DNA of 54,383 nucleotides. It comes from Ruminobacter sp964520475. GTDB lineage: Bacteria; Pseudomonadota; Gammaproteobacteria; Enterobacterales; Succinivibrionaceae. The translations under genes were made by a program, and so were the position numbers. Shown piece by piece: positions 35,572-44,100 of the stretch. Position 1 is the first letter of the stretch, and every line of letters starts with the position of its first letter. The notes beneath the pieces are model-generated. The model had not been told where the DNA came from. It saw only the letters and a program-made list of their open reading frames with translations, and did not search any database. Where the stretch lies: the NCBI GenBank assembly GCA_964520475.1, contig CAZFNS010000013.1:1-54383 (forward strand), given 5' to 3'.

Positions 35572-35781
35572 AAGAGCCGGGACGAAACGAATAAAATATA
35601 AACAATAAATAAATATGTCAAATAACNNNNNNNNNNNNNNNNNNNNNNNNNNNNNNNNNNNNNNNNNNNNNNNNNNNNNNNNNNNNNNNNNNNNNNNNNN
35701 NNNNNNNNNNNNNNNNNNNNNNNNNNAAGAGCCGGGACGAAACGAATAAAATATAAACAATAAATAAATATGTCAAATAAC
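35572..35781. other. False gap: 55-bp overlap on both sides of 100 N
   Basis: 35572-35626 and 35727-35781 are identical 55-base sequences around the N run. The true traH to ATPase spacer is 155 bases shorter than shown. Apart from the AT-rich 55-mer, 35537-35990 holds no gene. It includes a hairpin-prone run at 35855-35885. Confidence 0.95.
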
Positions 35782-36001
35782 GATATAAAAAGACGGCCGG
35801 TCCGCGGAAGCGGCGGCCGCGGGATTACCGACGGTTCTCCTTAAAAACCGCCCGGTCTGTCCGGACGGTCTGTTTTCCGGAAGGAAAACGCCGGCGCCCC
35901 CCGGGGGCGCGCACTCCGGAAACTTCGGTTTCCGGGCCGCGGGACGGAAGTCCCGGAACTGCGGCGGCAGCGCCGCGCCGTTACGCGAAAGGAGTATGAC
36001 A

Positions 36002-37012
36002 ATGCGTAAAGACAACGATCCCACGCCTTACTTGGAAGAAGAGAACATCCCGGGCGACTTCGCCCCGGCCGGTCACCGCGAGGTCGACGCCGGCGCGGCG
36101 TTCGGCATGGAGGAGCTCCGGGGAACGGCGATCCGGACCCCGGTTTTCGACGAAAGGTGCGAGTATCTCGCCGCCGTCCGCGAAAACTACGTGTTCGACG
36201 CCCCCCTGCTCAGGTTCCTGCTTTCCTTCCTCGGCCGGCCGGCCGGGGACGCCCTCTACCTGCACGGCCCGAGCGGCTGCGGCAAGACGTCCGCGGTTAT
36301 CCAGACGGCGGCGGTCCTCAGGTGGCCGGCGGTTTCGCTGACCCTGAACGGACGCTTCGAGCTCGCCGATCTGATCGGTCACCCGGCCATCGTCAAAGAC
36401 AGGCTGGTATTTGTGCACGGCCCGCTCGCCCGGGCGATGAAGCACGGCTATATCCTGGTCCTCAACGAGCTGGATCTGGCCGACGCCGCCGAGCTCTCCG
36501 GACTCAACGACGTCCTGGAGGGCAGAAGCCTGGTCGTGATACAAAACAACGGAGAAGTGATAAGGCCCCACCCGGACTTCCGGCTGATCGTCACCGCGAA
36601 CACCCGCGGGACGGGAAACCGGAGCTCCTTCCACGGGACGCAGCTTCTCAACGCCGCTTTTCTGGACAGGTTCATTTTCGTGAGCTGCGGGTACATGCCC
36701 GCGGAGCGGGAGACGAGCCTCCTGAAAAAGGCGGTCCCGGGTCTCTCCGGCGACCTGGTCGCCGGCATGGTCCGGGTGGCGTCCGAGATCCGCAAATCGC
36801 ACGCGGAGCCCAAGCCGAACCACGTGTACATGAGCGTGCCCATGAGCACGCGGGCGCTGGTCCGCTGGGCCGAGCTGACGGCGGAGTACGCCTACGAGAG
36901 CAATCCGGCCGAGACGGCGTTCGTGCACGCCTTCGCCGGCCGGCTCTCCGCGGACGAACGCTGCTACGCGCTGCGGCTGCGTCGCGACGTCATGGGAGAC
37001 GCCGCGGACTGA
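36002..37012 (+). CDS. CobS/MoxR-like AAA+ ATPase
   Basis: A 336-residue AAA+ protein. Walker A is GPSGCGKT (89-96), and Walker B appears as ILVLNE (151-156), with Asn in place of the usual Asp before Glu as seen in CobS-like members. Sensor 1 is in IVTANTRGTG. A C-terminal arginine-finger region (FLDRFIFVSCGYMP) follows. A GGAG site at 35991-35994 favours the ATG at 36002 over the one at 35996. CobS-like ATPases, usually with a VWA partner, occur in SXT/R391-type elements as well as in cobalamin synthesis. No cob gene or VWA partner is adjacent, and traH lies just upstream, so an element origin is possible but unproved. Confidence 0.85.
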   Translation: MRKDNDPTPYLEEENIPGDFAPAGHREVDAGAAFGMEELRGTAIRTPVFDERCEYLAAVRENYVFDAPLLRFLLSFLGRPAGDALYLHGPSGCGKTSAVIQTAAVLRWPAVSLTLNGRFELADLIGHPAIVKDRLVFVHGPLARAMKHGYILVLNELDLADAAELSGLNDVLEGRSLVVIQNNGEVIRPHPDFRLIVTANTRGTGNRSSFHGTQLLNAAFLDRFIFVSCGYMPAERETSLLKKAVPGLSGDLVAGMVRVASEIRKSHAEPKPNHVYMSVPMSTRALVRWAELTAEYAYESNPAETAFVHAFAGRLSADERCYALRLRRDVMGDAAD

Positions 37013-37051
37013 CGCGGCGCCCGCGCCGGGACTTCCGTCCCGGCGTTCCGG

Positions 37052-37082
37052 GCCGCCGGCGGGTTCCCGCCGGCGGCTTTTT
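37052..37082 (+). terminator. Terminator after the CobS-like gene
   Basis: A perfect 12-bp stem (37052-37063 with 37066-37077) is followed by five T. It lies between converging genes. Confidence 0.85.
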
Positions 37083-37085
37083 GCG

Positions 37086-37415
37086 TCAGATGCACTTGAC
37101 GGGGCGCGGGAGCCCGGCGATCTTGGCGACCGTGAGGGCGGGGCCCTCCGGGAAGAGCCGGTACAGGTAGCGGCTCGAGCCCTTCTCGGGGCCGAAGGCG
37201 GCGCCCATGGCCTTCACCAGGGCCCGGATCGAGGGGGATATATTGTACTTTTGATAGAAATCGCGCACGAACATGACGATCTCGAGACGCTCGGGGTCGA
37301 GCTCGAGGCCTTCCCGCGCGGCGACCGCGGCGGCGACGCAAAGATCCCAGTCCGCGAGGTTTTTAAGGTATCCCTCGGCGTCGGTCGGGATGACCCTGCC
37401 GTTGACTTCGAGCAT
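37086..37415 (-). CDS. tusE: Sulfur relay protein TusE
   Basis: A 109-residue DsrC/TusE protein. The N-terminal DAEGYLKNLADW, the VRDFYQKYNISPSIRALVKAM block and the C-terminal RYLYRLFPEGPA region with the penultimate active-site cysteine (C108 in PVKCI) match E. coli TusE closely. TusE accepts sulfur from TusBCD and hands it to MnmA for 2-thiolation of U34 in tRNAs for Lys, Glu and Gln. It is a single gene next to cmk. Confidence 0.95.
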   Translation of the reverse strand: MLEVNGRVIPTDAEGYLKNLADWDLCVAAAVAAREGLELDPERLEIVMFVRDFYQKYNISPSIRALVKAMGAAFGPEKGSSRYLYRLFPEGPALTVAKIAGLPRPVKCI

Positions 37416-37477
37416 GGAAACGCCTCCCCGGGGCGATTGAAGAGCCGGGTCCGGCGGCCGCCGGATCCGGCGCGGCG

Positions 37478-37503
37478 AAAAAAACTCCGCGGCGGCCGCC
37501 GCG
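37478..37503 (-). terminator. Terminator after cmk
   Basis: A stem of CGCGGC (37488-37493) with GCCGCG (37498-37503) lies seven bases after cmk. On the minus strand it is followed by GAG and T7 (37484-37478). Confidence 0.7.
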
Positions 37504-37509
37504 CCGGTC

Positions 37510-38190
37510 TCAGGAGCGTCTTTTGGCGTCGACGAACGCCGCGGCCGCCTCCACCACCTCTTCGATCGAGAGACTGGTGGAATCGAGGATCAGGGCGTCC
37601 TCCGCGGGCCGGAGCGGCGCCGTGGCGCGGTTACGGTCGCGCAGGTCGCGGTCGGCGATCTCTTTTAAGATCCGTGCGTAGTCGGCCTTCCGGCCCGCCG
37701 CCTCGAGCTGCAGGACGCGCCGCCGCGCCCGTTCCTCGGGGCTCGCGTCGAGGAAGATCTTGGCGTCGGCGTCCGGGAACACCACGGTGCCCATGTCCCG
37801 GCCGTCGGCGACGAGGCCCGGCGCCCGGGCGAAAGCCCGCTGCCGCCTGAGGAGGGCCGCCCGCACTCCCGGCAGAACCGCGGCCTGCGAGGCCGCGCCG
37901 CCGGTTTCCTCGTTGCGGATCCGGGCCGACACGTCTTTGCCGTCGAGGAACACGGCCACGGCGCCGCCGCTTTCCCGGAAATCGAGGTCGAGGTTCTCGG
38001 CGAGTTCCGCGAGCCGGTCCTCCGCGTCGAGCGGGATCCCCCGGTCGAGGGCCGCGCGGGCGAGGGCCCGGTAGATGGCGCCGGAATCGAGGATCGCGAA
38101 GCCGTACCGGCGGCTTAACCTCAGGCAGAGCTCGCCCTTGCCGGCCCCGCCGGGACCGTCGACGGCTATTACGGTGACATCGTTCGGCAT
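37510..38190 (-). CDS. cmk: Cytidylate kinase
   Basis: A 226-residue kinase that phosphorylates CMP and dCMP. The P-loop is GPGGAGKG (12-19), the LDSGAIYRA CMP-binding block follows, and VADGRDMGTVVFPDA (about 125-139) with the arginine-rich lid region RDLRDRNR is typical. Cmk lies next to rpsA in most gammaproteobacteria but is separate here, between tusE and two tRNA-Ser genes. A consensus-like promoter is at 38285-38313 and leaves a leader of about 95 bases. Confidence 0.96.
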   Translation of the reverse strand: MPNDVTVIAVDGPGGAGKGELCLRLSRRYGFAILDSGAIYRALARAALDRGIPLDAEDRLAELAENLDLDFRESGGAVAVFLDGKDVSARIRNEETGGAASQAAVLPGVRAALLRRQRAFARAPGLVADGRDMGTVVFPDADAKIFLDASPEERARRRVLQLEAAGRKADYARILKEIADRDLRDRNRATAPLRPAEDALILDSTSLSIEEVVEAAAAFVDAKRRS

Positions 38191-38284
38191 GGTTTTTTCC
38201 CTCCCGCGGGCGGCGCGCGCCCGGCTGTCTTTTAAGAATGATCCGCCGCGCCCCGGGCGCTCCGGGGGCGGCTTTCATTTCATG

Positions 38285-38313
38285 ATATTACATTTTCGCG
38301 GCCGGGGGATCAA
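38285..38313 (-). promoter_or_regulatory. Promoter of cmk
   Basis: On the minus strand TTGATC (38313-38308) and TAATAT (38290-38285) are spaced 17 bases. Confidence 0.6.
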
Positions 38314-38404
38314 GAAAGTCCCCGGCGGGGCGGAACCGCGGCGGGGTTCGGGGGCGGCCGCGCGGCCCGGCCGGACGTTATTTCGCGGAATTAGGCATTT
38401 TTTG

Positions 38405-38433
38405 TTTGCAAATCACCGCGGAAACAATATAAT
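38405..38433 (+). promoter_or_regulatory. Promoter of tRNA-Ser(CGA)
   Basis: TTTGCA (38405-38410) and a perfect TATAAT (38428-38433), spaced 17, are 13 bases upstream of the tRNA. Confidence 0.65.
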
Positions 38434-38446
38434 ACGCATACGCGAC

Positions 38447-38534
38447 GGACAGGTGGCAGAGTGGTTGAATGCACCGGCCTCGAAAACCGGCGGCGCGAAA
38501 GCGCTCCTGAGTTCAAATCTCAGCCTGTCCGCCA
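38447..38534 (+). tRNA. tRNA-Ser (CGA)
   Basis: Acceptor GGACAGG pairs with CCTGTCC. The anticodon loop is CTCGAAA, giving CGA. A long variable arm and an encoded CCA are present. It decodes UCG. Confidence 0.95.
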
Positions 38535-38711
38535 TCGCGCGGACGAACGTCCGCGGTTCCCGATTCTCTCTCTTTTTATCCCTGTTATCCCTGTTATCCC
38601 TTTTTCCCCGCAAAACGCCGCGGCGTCCGGGTGCGCCGCGGCGCGATCGCCTCCGGAGTTTCCGCGCGCGCCCGCGGCCCCGCGGGGACGGGCTTATTCG
38701 GGAGCCGGGTG

Positions 38712-38739
38712 TTTACAAGAGCCGGAAATCGGATATAAT
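38712..38739 (+). promoter_or_regulatory. Promoter of tRNA-Ser(TGA)
   Basis: TTTACA (38712-38717) and TATAAT (38734-38739) are spaced 16, so the second tRNA of the pair has its own promoter. Confidence 0.6.
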
Positions 38740-38752
38740 ACCGTACATCCGC

Positions 38753-38840
38753 GGACAGGTGGCAGAGCGGCTGAATGCACCGGTCTTGAAAACCGGCGAC
38801 GCGCGAGCGTTCCTGAGTTCGAATCTCAGTCTGTCCGCCA
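38753..38840 (+). tRNA. tRNA-Ser (TGA)
   Basis: The same acceptor stem as the previous tRNA but with one G-U pair. The anticodon loop is CTTGAAA, giving TGA, with a long variable arm and an encoded CCA. It decodes UCA. It is clearly a paralogue of the CGA copy 306 bases upstream. Confidence 0.95.
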
Positions 38841-38846
38841 CGAGGG

Positions 38847-38866
38847 CCGCCTCCGGGCGGTTTTTT
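38847..38866 (+). terminator. Terminator after the tandem tRNA-Ser genes
   Basis: CCGCC (38847-38851) pairs with GGCGG (38856-38860) around a TCCG tetraloop, followed by six T. Confidence 0.8.
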
Positions 38867-38889
38867 ATTTGCCCGGTCTCGCCCGGGCG

Positions 38890-39590
38890 TCATTTACCCG
38901 TCTTCTTATCCGCGTCGTTGCCGGCTTTTTCCCCGGAGTCGTTCCCGGTCTTTTCCCCGGGTTTCGGCTGCTGCGCTTTTTCCTCGATGCACGCGGCGAA
39001 TTTGTCGAGAGCGTGCCTCGACTGCTTTTCGAACCAGTGCAAATTTTCGGCGTCGACGCCGGAGCTCGTGCGGCCCGAGCAGGACTCGGGATTATCGGGA
39101 TCGACCACGAGTTCCCGGCGGCCGTTTCGCCTGATTTGGATGTAGTTCGCGGAGCAGACACTGTTGCGGGTACGGAAATTCCTGAGGCCGAGGGTGACCG
39201 TCTTTCCGTCCGGATCCATGGCGTATTCCAGAAGGGCGTAAACGGTCTGCTCGTCGAAGAACCAGTCCGGGTCTCGCAGCGAGAGCATAATCAGATCGAT
39301 GCCGAACGCCTTGGCGTTCCAGTTCTGGGCTATTGTCCCCACGGGTTCGCCGCTTACGAAAACTCTCGAGCAGCCGAAATTGTAGAAGGCCGACTCGGTG
39401 GGTTTCAACGGGATTCCGGTGGCGCAGTGGTAGACGCATTCCATCGCGTCGTTGTAGGATTTTTCGGGATCGGAGATGCTAACCTGCCGCGAAACGTTCA
39501 CGGGAACGTAAGTGGTGCACCCCCCCCCGCGAGAATCGCGGCGGTCACGGCCGCCGCCGCGGCTTTTTTGGCGTTTGGATTGAATTTCAT
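38890..39590 (-). CDS. Lipoprotein with a frame break at a G9 run (possible phase variation)
   Basis: I do not recognise a family. The ATG at 39590 (minus) follows GGAGAG and encodes MKFNPNAKKAAAAAVTAAIL then AG, a lipoprotein signal. The frame breaks at a run of nine G on the minus strand (plus 39520-39528). The lipobox cysteine and the 217-residue remainder (CTTYVPVNVSRQ onward) are in the next frame. One more G (ten) or two fewer (seven) restores one frame, giving a Gly-Gly-Cys lipobox. The mature part has several cysteines, a central domain, and a tail of imperfect (S/T)GEK-x-GND repeats. Either this is a slipped-strand switch or a homopolymer error. A promoter lies at 39626-39654. Confidence 0.7.
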
Positions 39591-39608
39591 GGTAAAAAGA
39601 TCTCTCCG

Positions 39609-39818
39609 GGCTGTAATCAACGATCAGTATGCTTTTGTCCGCGGCTTCCGTCAACCGCCCGACNNNNNNNNNNNNNNNNNNNNNNNNNNNNNNNNNNNNN
39701 NNNNNNNNNNNNNNNNNNNNNNNNNNNNNNNNNNNNNNNNNNNNNNNNNNNNNNNNNNNNNNNGGCTGTAATCAACGATCAGTATGCTTTTGTCCGCGGC
39801 TTCCGTCAACCGCCCGAC
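39609..39818. other. False gap: 55-bp overlap on both sides of 100 N
   Basis: 39609-39663 and 39764-39818 are identical 55-base sequences. The copies also carry the lipoprotein promoter, so it appears twice only because of scaffolding. The rest, 39819-39992, holds no gene that I can support. Confidence 0.95.
39626..39654 (-). promoter_or_regulatory. Promoter of the lipoprotein gene
   Basis: On the minus strand TTGACG (39654-39649) and CATACT (39631-39626) are spaced 17 bases, about 35 bases upstream of the start codon. Confidence 0.6.
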
Positions 39819-39992
39819 CCGGAGCGAATGATTTTTGTCACATAAGGATGCGGGTCAATTCCCCGGATTCCGAGGTGCGGGAGGACGGCGTAAACGCGCT
39901 CCGCGCTCCGTCCGCTTCCTTCCGTGCCCGCGCGCGGCGGGACGTAAAAATTTTACCCGGCCCGAAAGTAACGGCCGCCCCGGCGGGCCGGC

Positions 39993-41873
39993 TTATCCGT
40001 CCCGGCTCCGGGGGAGAGCCCCGGGCGGCAGGGGACCTTCGAGGATCATGCGGCAGGCGGCGCAGTCGGCGCGGACCCGGAAAAGCGAACGGCCGATCTT
40101 CAGGAAGAGATTCTTACTCGCGTCGCCGCCGCGCTTCGGGCAGAAGCCGAAGCAGAAGTGCAGGCAGTGCTTCGAAACCAGCACCTCCCGGGGCTCCCGG
40201 CCTTTGTCCAGTTCGTAGGCGGGAACCGCGTCCCCGCCGCGGCTCCGCCGGAAGGCCGCGGCCTCCGCGTTCATGACGTTGGCCTTGAAGCCGAGCTCCC
40301 GCTCCTCCGGGGGCAGCTCCGCCCCGGGAACGGGCCGCGGGGCGCGCCGGGCCGCCGCGGCTTTCATCATGGCCCTTTTCTTGGCCCCGAGCTCCGCGAT
40401 AAAGCGCCGGCGCAGCTCGTTGAGGAGGCTCGGCGGCGCGAACCATTTGAACGGCAGTTCCGTTTCCAGCTCGGCGAGCTCGTAGGGGGTGCCGCCGAGC
40501 CGGCCGATTTTGGCGGCGACGACGGCCCGCAGCTTCGCCTCGTCGGGCGTCGTCGCGGGCGCGGGAAGGGCGAGGGCGACTTCCGCGGGATCGTCCGCGG
40601 TCATCTCGTCGGAGCCCCGCAGGCCGATCCCGTCCGGGGTCTCGAAATAGGTCAGGCGCAGGGCGAGCCTGCGGACGCACGAGTCCTCGGTCAGGGCGGC
40701 CTCGAAGGCGGCGTCGCGGCTCCGGTAGAACACCGTGCCCGGCGGGATCGGCGGCAGGCTCTGGAAGATCTCCGCCCGGGCGGGGTCGAGCATCCTGCTC
40801 ACGCGGAAGCCCGCGAGCTCCGCCTCGCCCCGGAAGTAGTTGAGCGAGTCGCCGTTATGGAGTTCGACCCCCCGGAAAAGCTTCAGGGTCAGGACGTGTT
40901 CCGTCGCCCCCGCGAGCCGGCCGATCTTCTCCCCGACGTAGCCCGGGGCGCGGAAATTCGCGTAGTTTTCCTTCACGCCGCGCGTGTTGTACTCGGTGAA
41001 GCCGCGGTTGAAGCTTTTGCGCGGATCGGGCTCGAAAGAGACCGCCGTCGCGCCGAAGGAGGCGCGGCGCAGGTCCGGATCCGCCGCGATGATCTCGTCG
41101 AGGCGGATCCGGTACCAGGCGGTGACGTTGCGCACGTAGCTTTCGTCCTTGAGCCGGCCCTCGATCTTGAAGGAGCCCACCCCGGCGGCGATGAGGTCGC
41201 GCAGGCTGGCGGTCCGGTTGAGATCCTTCATGGAGAGGAGGTAGCGGTCCGCCGCGAGGACCCGCCCGTCCGGGCCGTACAGGGTCTGGGCCGTGCGGCA
41301 CAGCTGGGCGCACTCGCCGCGGTTGGCGCTGCGGCCGGTCACGGCCGCGCTCAGGTAGCACCGGCCGCTCACCCCGGCGCAGAGCGCCCCGTGGACGAAG
41401 GCCTCCAGCTCTATGGCGGAGTTCGCGCGGATCGCGGCGATTTCGGTGAGGCTGAGCTCGCGGGCGAGCACCGCCCGGGCGAAGCCGCACTCCTCGAGGA
41501 ATCTGATCTTGGCCGGGGTGGCGTTGTCCTGCTGGGTGCTCGCGTGGAGCGCGAGCGGCGGGAGCGGGCCGGCGAGGAGCCCGAGATCCTGGACGATGAG
41601 GGCGTCGGCCCCCGCCTCGCCAAGCGCGAAGGCGAGCTCCCGGGCCTTTTTGAGCTCTTCGCCGGTCAGGACGGTGTTGAGGGCGACGTGCACCTTCACC
41701 CCGTAGTCGTGGGCGAAGGCGCACAGGGCGCGGACGTCTTCGAGGGAATTGGGCGCGGCCGCCCGGGCCCCGTAGGCGGGGCCGCCGATGTAGACGGCGT
41801 CGGCGCCGCTCAGCACGGCGGCCCGGCCGCATTTGAGATCCCGCGCGGGGGAAAGGAGTTCTACGGTTCTCAT
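39993..41873 (-). CDS. rlhA: 23S rRNA 5-hydroxycytidine synthase RlhA (YdcP, U32 peptidase family)
   Basis: A 626-residue U32-family protein with the RlhA plan. The N-terminus ELLSPARDLKCGRAAVLSGA and the block ADAVYIGGPAYGAR come first. The family motif region around FVHGALCAGVSGRCYLS (about 158-174) with TGRSANRGECAQLCR and SFKIEGRLKD follows. There is also a C-terminal DUF3656-type extension with Cys pairs (KHCLHFCFGFC, and C-x2-C in RADCAACR). Full length and the extension separate it from the shorter TrhP/YegQ. RlhA hydroxylates C2501 of 23S rRNA with prephenate-derived chemistry and iron-sulfur cysteines. It lies 33 bases downstream of msbA and probably shares its transcript. Confidence 0.9.
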   Translation of the reverse strand: MRTVELLSPARDLKCGRAAVLSGADAVYIGGPAYGARAAAPNSLEDVRALCAFAHDYGVKVHVALNTVLTGEELKKARELAFALGEAGADALIVQDLGLLAGPLPPLALHASTQQDNATPAKIRFLEECGFARAVLARELSLTEIAAIRANSAIELEAFVHGALCAGVSGRCYLSAAVTGRSANRGECAQLCRTAQTLYGPDGRVLAADRYLLSMKDLNRTASLRDLIAAGVGSFKIEGRLKDESYVRNVTAWYRIRLDEIIAADPDLRRASFGATAVSFEPDPRKSFNRGFTEYNTRGVKENYANFRAPGYVGEKIGRLAGATEHVLTLKLFRGVELHNGDSLNYFRGEAELAGFRVSRMLDPARAEIFQSLPPIPPGTVFYRSRDAAFEAALTEDSCVRRLALRLTYFETPDGIGLRGSDEMTADDPAEVALALPAPATTPDEAKLRAVVAAKIGRLGGTPYELAELETELPFKWFAPPSLLNELRRRFIAELGAKKRAMMKAAAARRAPRPVPGAELPPEERELGFKANVMNAEAAAFRRSRGGDAVPAYELDKGREPREVLVSKHCLHFCFGFCPKRGGDASKNLFLKIGRSLFRVRADCAACRMILEGPLPPGALPRSRDG

Positions 41874-41906
41874 GGCTGTTCCGGCCGGCGCGGGGCCGCG
41901 TCTCCG

Positions 41907-43727
41907 TTACGCCCCGGCCGCGGGTTCCGCCGCGGGGGCTTCGGTTTCCGCCGCCCCCTCCGCGCGCTCTTCGGTTCCCGAGCTCGCGCTGTAGAGGGCG
42001 GAGTAGAACCCGCCGAGCTTCAGCAGCTCCTCGTGCGGGCCCTGTTCGACGATGTGCCCGTCGTTGATCACGACGATCGTGTCCGCGTCGCGGATGGTGC
42101 TCAGACGGTGGGCGATCACGAACACGGTGCGATCCTTCATGAGGTTCTCGAGCGCTTCCTGGACCACTTTCTCGGACTTGTTGTCGAGGGCGCTCGTGGC
42201 CTCGTCGAGGATGACGATCGGGGCGTTCTTGACGAAGGCCCGGGCGATGGCCACGCGCTGGCGCTGGCCGCCGGACAGCAGGGTGCCCCGCTCGCCGATC
42301 GGGGTGTCGAGCCCCTCGGGCAGGGTCTTGACGAAGTCGGCGAGGCAGGCGTCCCGCAGGGCCTCGTTGATCTCCTCCTCGGTGGCGTCCCGCTTGCCGA
42401 GGACGATGTTGTTCCTGATGGTGTCGTTGAACAGGAAGTTGTCCTGGAACACGTAGGAGACGCAGTCGCGCAGGGAGTTGATGTCGTAGTCGCGGGCGCT
42501 CTTCCCGTCGATCAGGATGTCGCCTTCCTGCCACTCGTTGATGCGCGGGATGAGGGAGCAGACGGTGGACTTGCCGCCGCCCGAGTTGCCGACGAAGGCC
42601 ACGGTCTGGGACTTGGCGACCTTGAGGCTGATCCCGTCGAGGACCTTCCGGGTCGCGTCGTAGCTGAAGGAGACGTTCCTGAACTCGATCCCTTCCTCGA
42701 TCTTCTCGAGCTTCGGCTTGTTTTCCTTAGCCTCGCGCTCCTCGACGTTGTCCATGGCGTAGATCTCGTAGATGCGGTCGAGCGCCACGATGGCCTTCTG
42801 CACCTCCACGAAGTTGTTGCCGATGGACTTGAGCGGGGTGTAGAGCATGATGAGGGCCGCGAGGAACGACACGAACTCGCCCGAGGTGATGGTGCCGTTC
42901 AGGATCAGGCTGCCGCCGAAGGCGATCACGATGGCCACGCCGCACGCCGCCACCAGGTGCATGACGGGGGAGAGCCAGTTGGTGTTGCGGATGAGGCGCA
43001 TGGCCAGGCGGAAGAGCTGGCCGGCCTTCTCCTCGAAGAGGCGCTGCATGTGCCCCTGCAGGTTGTAGCTCTTGACCACGTTCTGGCCGCTCGTGATCTC
43101 GTTGTAGAGGTTGATGAGCTCGGCGCTTTCCGTGTAGGTCTTGGTCATGATCGACTGGATCTTCTTCCTGACCACGCGCAGGGGCAGGACCAGGATGACC
43201 AGCACGCCCACCGCGATGACGCTCAGCTGCCAGGAGTTGTAGAGCAGCACGCCGATGAGGGACACGGAGGAGAAGAACTTGGTCAGGAACAGCTTGAGGT
43301 TGTTGATGAGGCCGTTGGAGGCGAGTTCGGCGTCGTTGTAGTACCGGTAGATGATGTTGCCGGTGTTGTTCTGGGTGTAGTACGAGCTGTCCATGTGGAT
43401 CAGCTTGCGGTAGAGGTCCCGGCGGATGTCCAGGGTTATCTTGTTGCCCACGTACCCGTTGACGAGAGCCGACAGGTAGATGAAGATGCCCTGCACCAGG
43501 GTGAAGCCCACGATGATGAAGGGGATGAGGGAGGTGAACTCCGGCTCCTTGTCGACGAGCACGTTGTCCATGAAGGGCTTGAGGAAGTACGAGATCACGG
43601 CGTCCATGAGCCCCACGGGCACGGTGAGGAGCACCCCGGTCACGGCCATGAACAGGTAGGGCCGCACGTACGGGAAGAATTTCCGGTAGGCGTCGATGAA
43701 CTGGGAGGAGGAGAGAACTTTGATCAT
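41907..43727 (-). CDS. msbA: MsbA-type ABC exporter (lipid A flippase)
   Basis: A 606-residue half-transporter with six N-terminal helices and a nucleotide-binding domain. Walker A is GNSGGGKST (380-388), the signature is LSGGQ (484-488), Walker B is IVILDE (504-509) and the H-loop is in VIAHRLSTI. Length and domain order match MsbA, which flips core lipid A across the inner membrane in an ATP-driven cycle. The C-terminal tail is Glu/Ala-rich and longer than usual. Another lipid or multidrug exporter of this family is possible, but lapA/lapB in the same window support LPS export. Confidence 0.88.
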   Translation of the reverse strand: MIKVLSSSQFIDAYRKFFPYVRPYLFMAVTGVLLTVPVGLMDAVISYFLKPFMDNVLVDKEPEFTSLIPFIIVGFTLVQGIFIYLSALVNGYVGNKITLDIRRDLYRKLIHMDSSYYTQNNTGNIIYRYYNDAELASNGLINNLKLFLTKFFSSVSLIGVLLYNSWQLSVIAVGVLVILVLPLRVVRKKIQSIMTKTYTESAELINLYNEITSGQNVVKSYNLQGHMQRLFEEKAGQLFRLAMRLIRNTNWLSPVMHLVAACGVAIVIAFGGSLILNGTITSGEFVSFLAALIMLYTPLKSIGNNFVEVQKAIVALDRIYEIYAMDNVEEREAKENKPKLEKIEEGIEFRNVSFSYDATRKVLDGISLKVAKSQTVAFVGNSGGGKSTVCSLIPRINEWQEGDILIDGKSARDYDINSLRDCVSYVFQDNFLFNDTIRNNIVLGKRDATEEEINEALRDACLADFVKTLPEGLDTPIGERGTLLSGGQRQRVAIARAFVKNAPIVILDEATSALDNKSEKVVQEALENLMKDRTVFVIAHRLSTIRDADTIVVINDGHIVEQGPHEELLKLGGFYSALYSASSGTEERAEGAAETEAPAAEPAAGA

Positions 43728-43814
43728 AGGTTGCAGCTTTGCCCGTTTAAAACGTCGATGAGCCGGGGCGCCCGGCCGGCCGCGGGCCGCCGGAAAGGGC
43801 GGGCCGGCATTAAA

Positions 43815-43843
43815 ATATTACCCCAGGGCAGGCCTTTTTACAA
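43815..43843 (-). promoter_or_regulatory. Promoter of msbA-rlhA
   Basis: On the minus strand TTGTAA (43843-43838) and TAATAT (43820-43815) are spaced 17 bases, about 90 bases upstream of msbA. Confidence 0.6.
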
Positions 43844-43955
43844 GATTTTCGCGCCCGGGGCGGGGCGCGGGCCGGCCGTTTCCCCGGGCGGGCGCGGGCG
43901 GGCCCGCGGGCGCGGCGGAATATGACCCGCGGCGCGGTTTCGGCGCTCTTTTGAT

Positions 43956-43984
43956 TTGACTATTAATCATGACGCATTTAAAAT
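43956..43984 (+). promoter_or_regulatory. Promoter of the DAHP synthase gene
   Basis: TTGACT (43956-43961) and TAAAAT (43979-43984), spaced 17, form a near-consensus promoter. The leader to the ATG is about 110 bases. I find no clear TyrR or TrpR operator and no leader peptide. Confidence 0.7.
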
Positions 43985-44100
43985 GTTCACCGGGTTTTTA
44001 ACCGACGATTTTATTTCATTTCCGATCCCGGAGCGGCGGGGCGGCGGCTCCGCCCCGTCCGTTTTTCCGGGAACCCGACAGCGATTTAAGACACACAACC

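Noticed and set aside
40158..43925. A 1255-codon plus-strand frame over rlhA and msbA
   Set aside because: It is an antisense shadow of two clear minus-strand genes.
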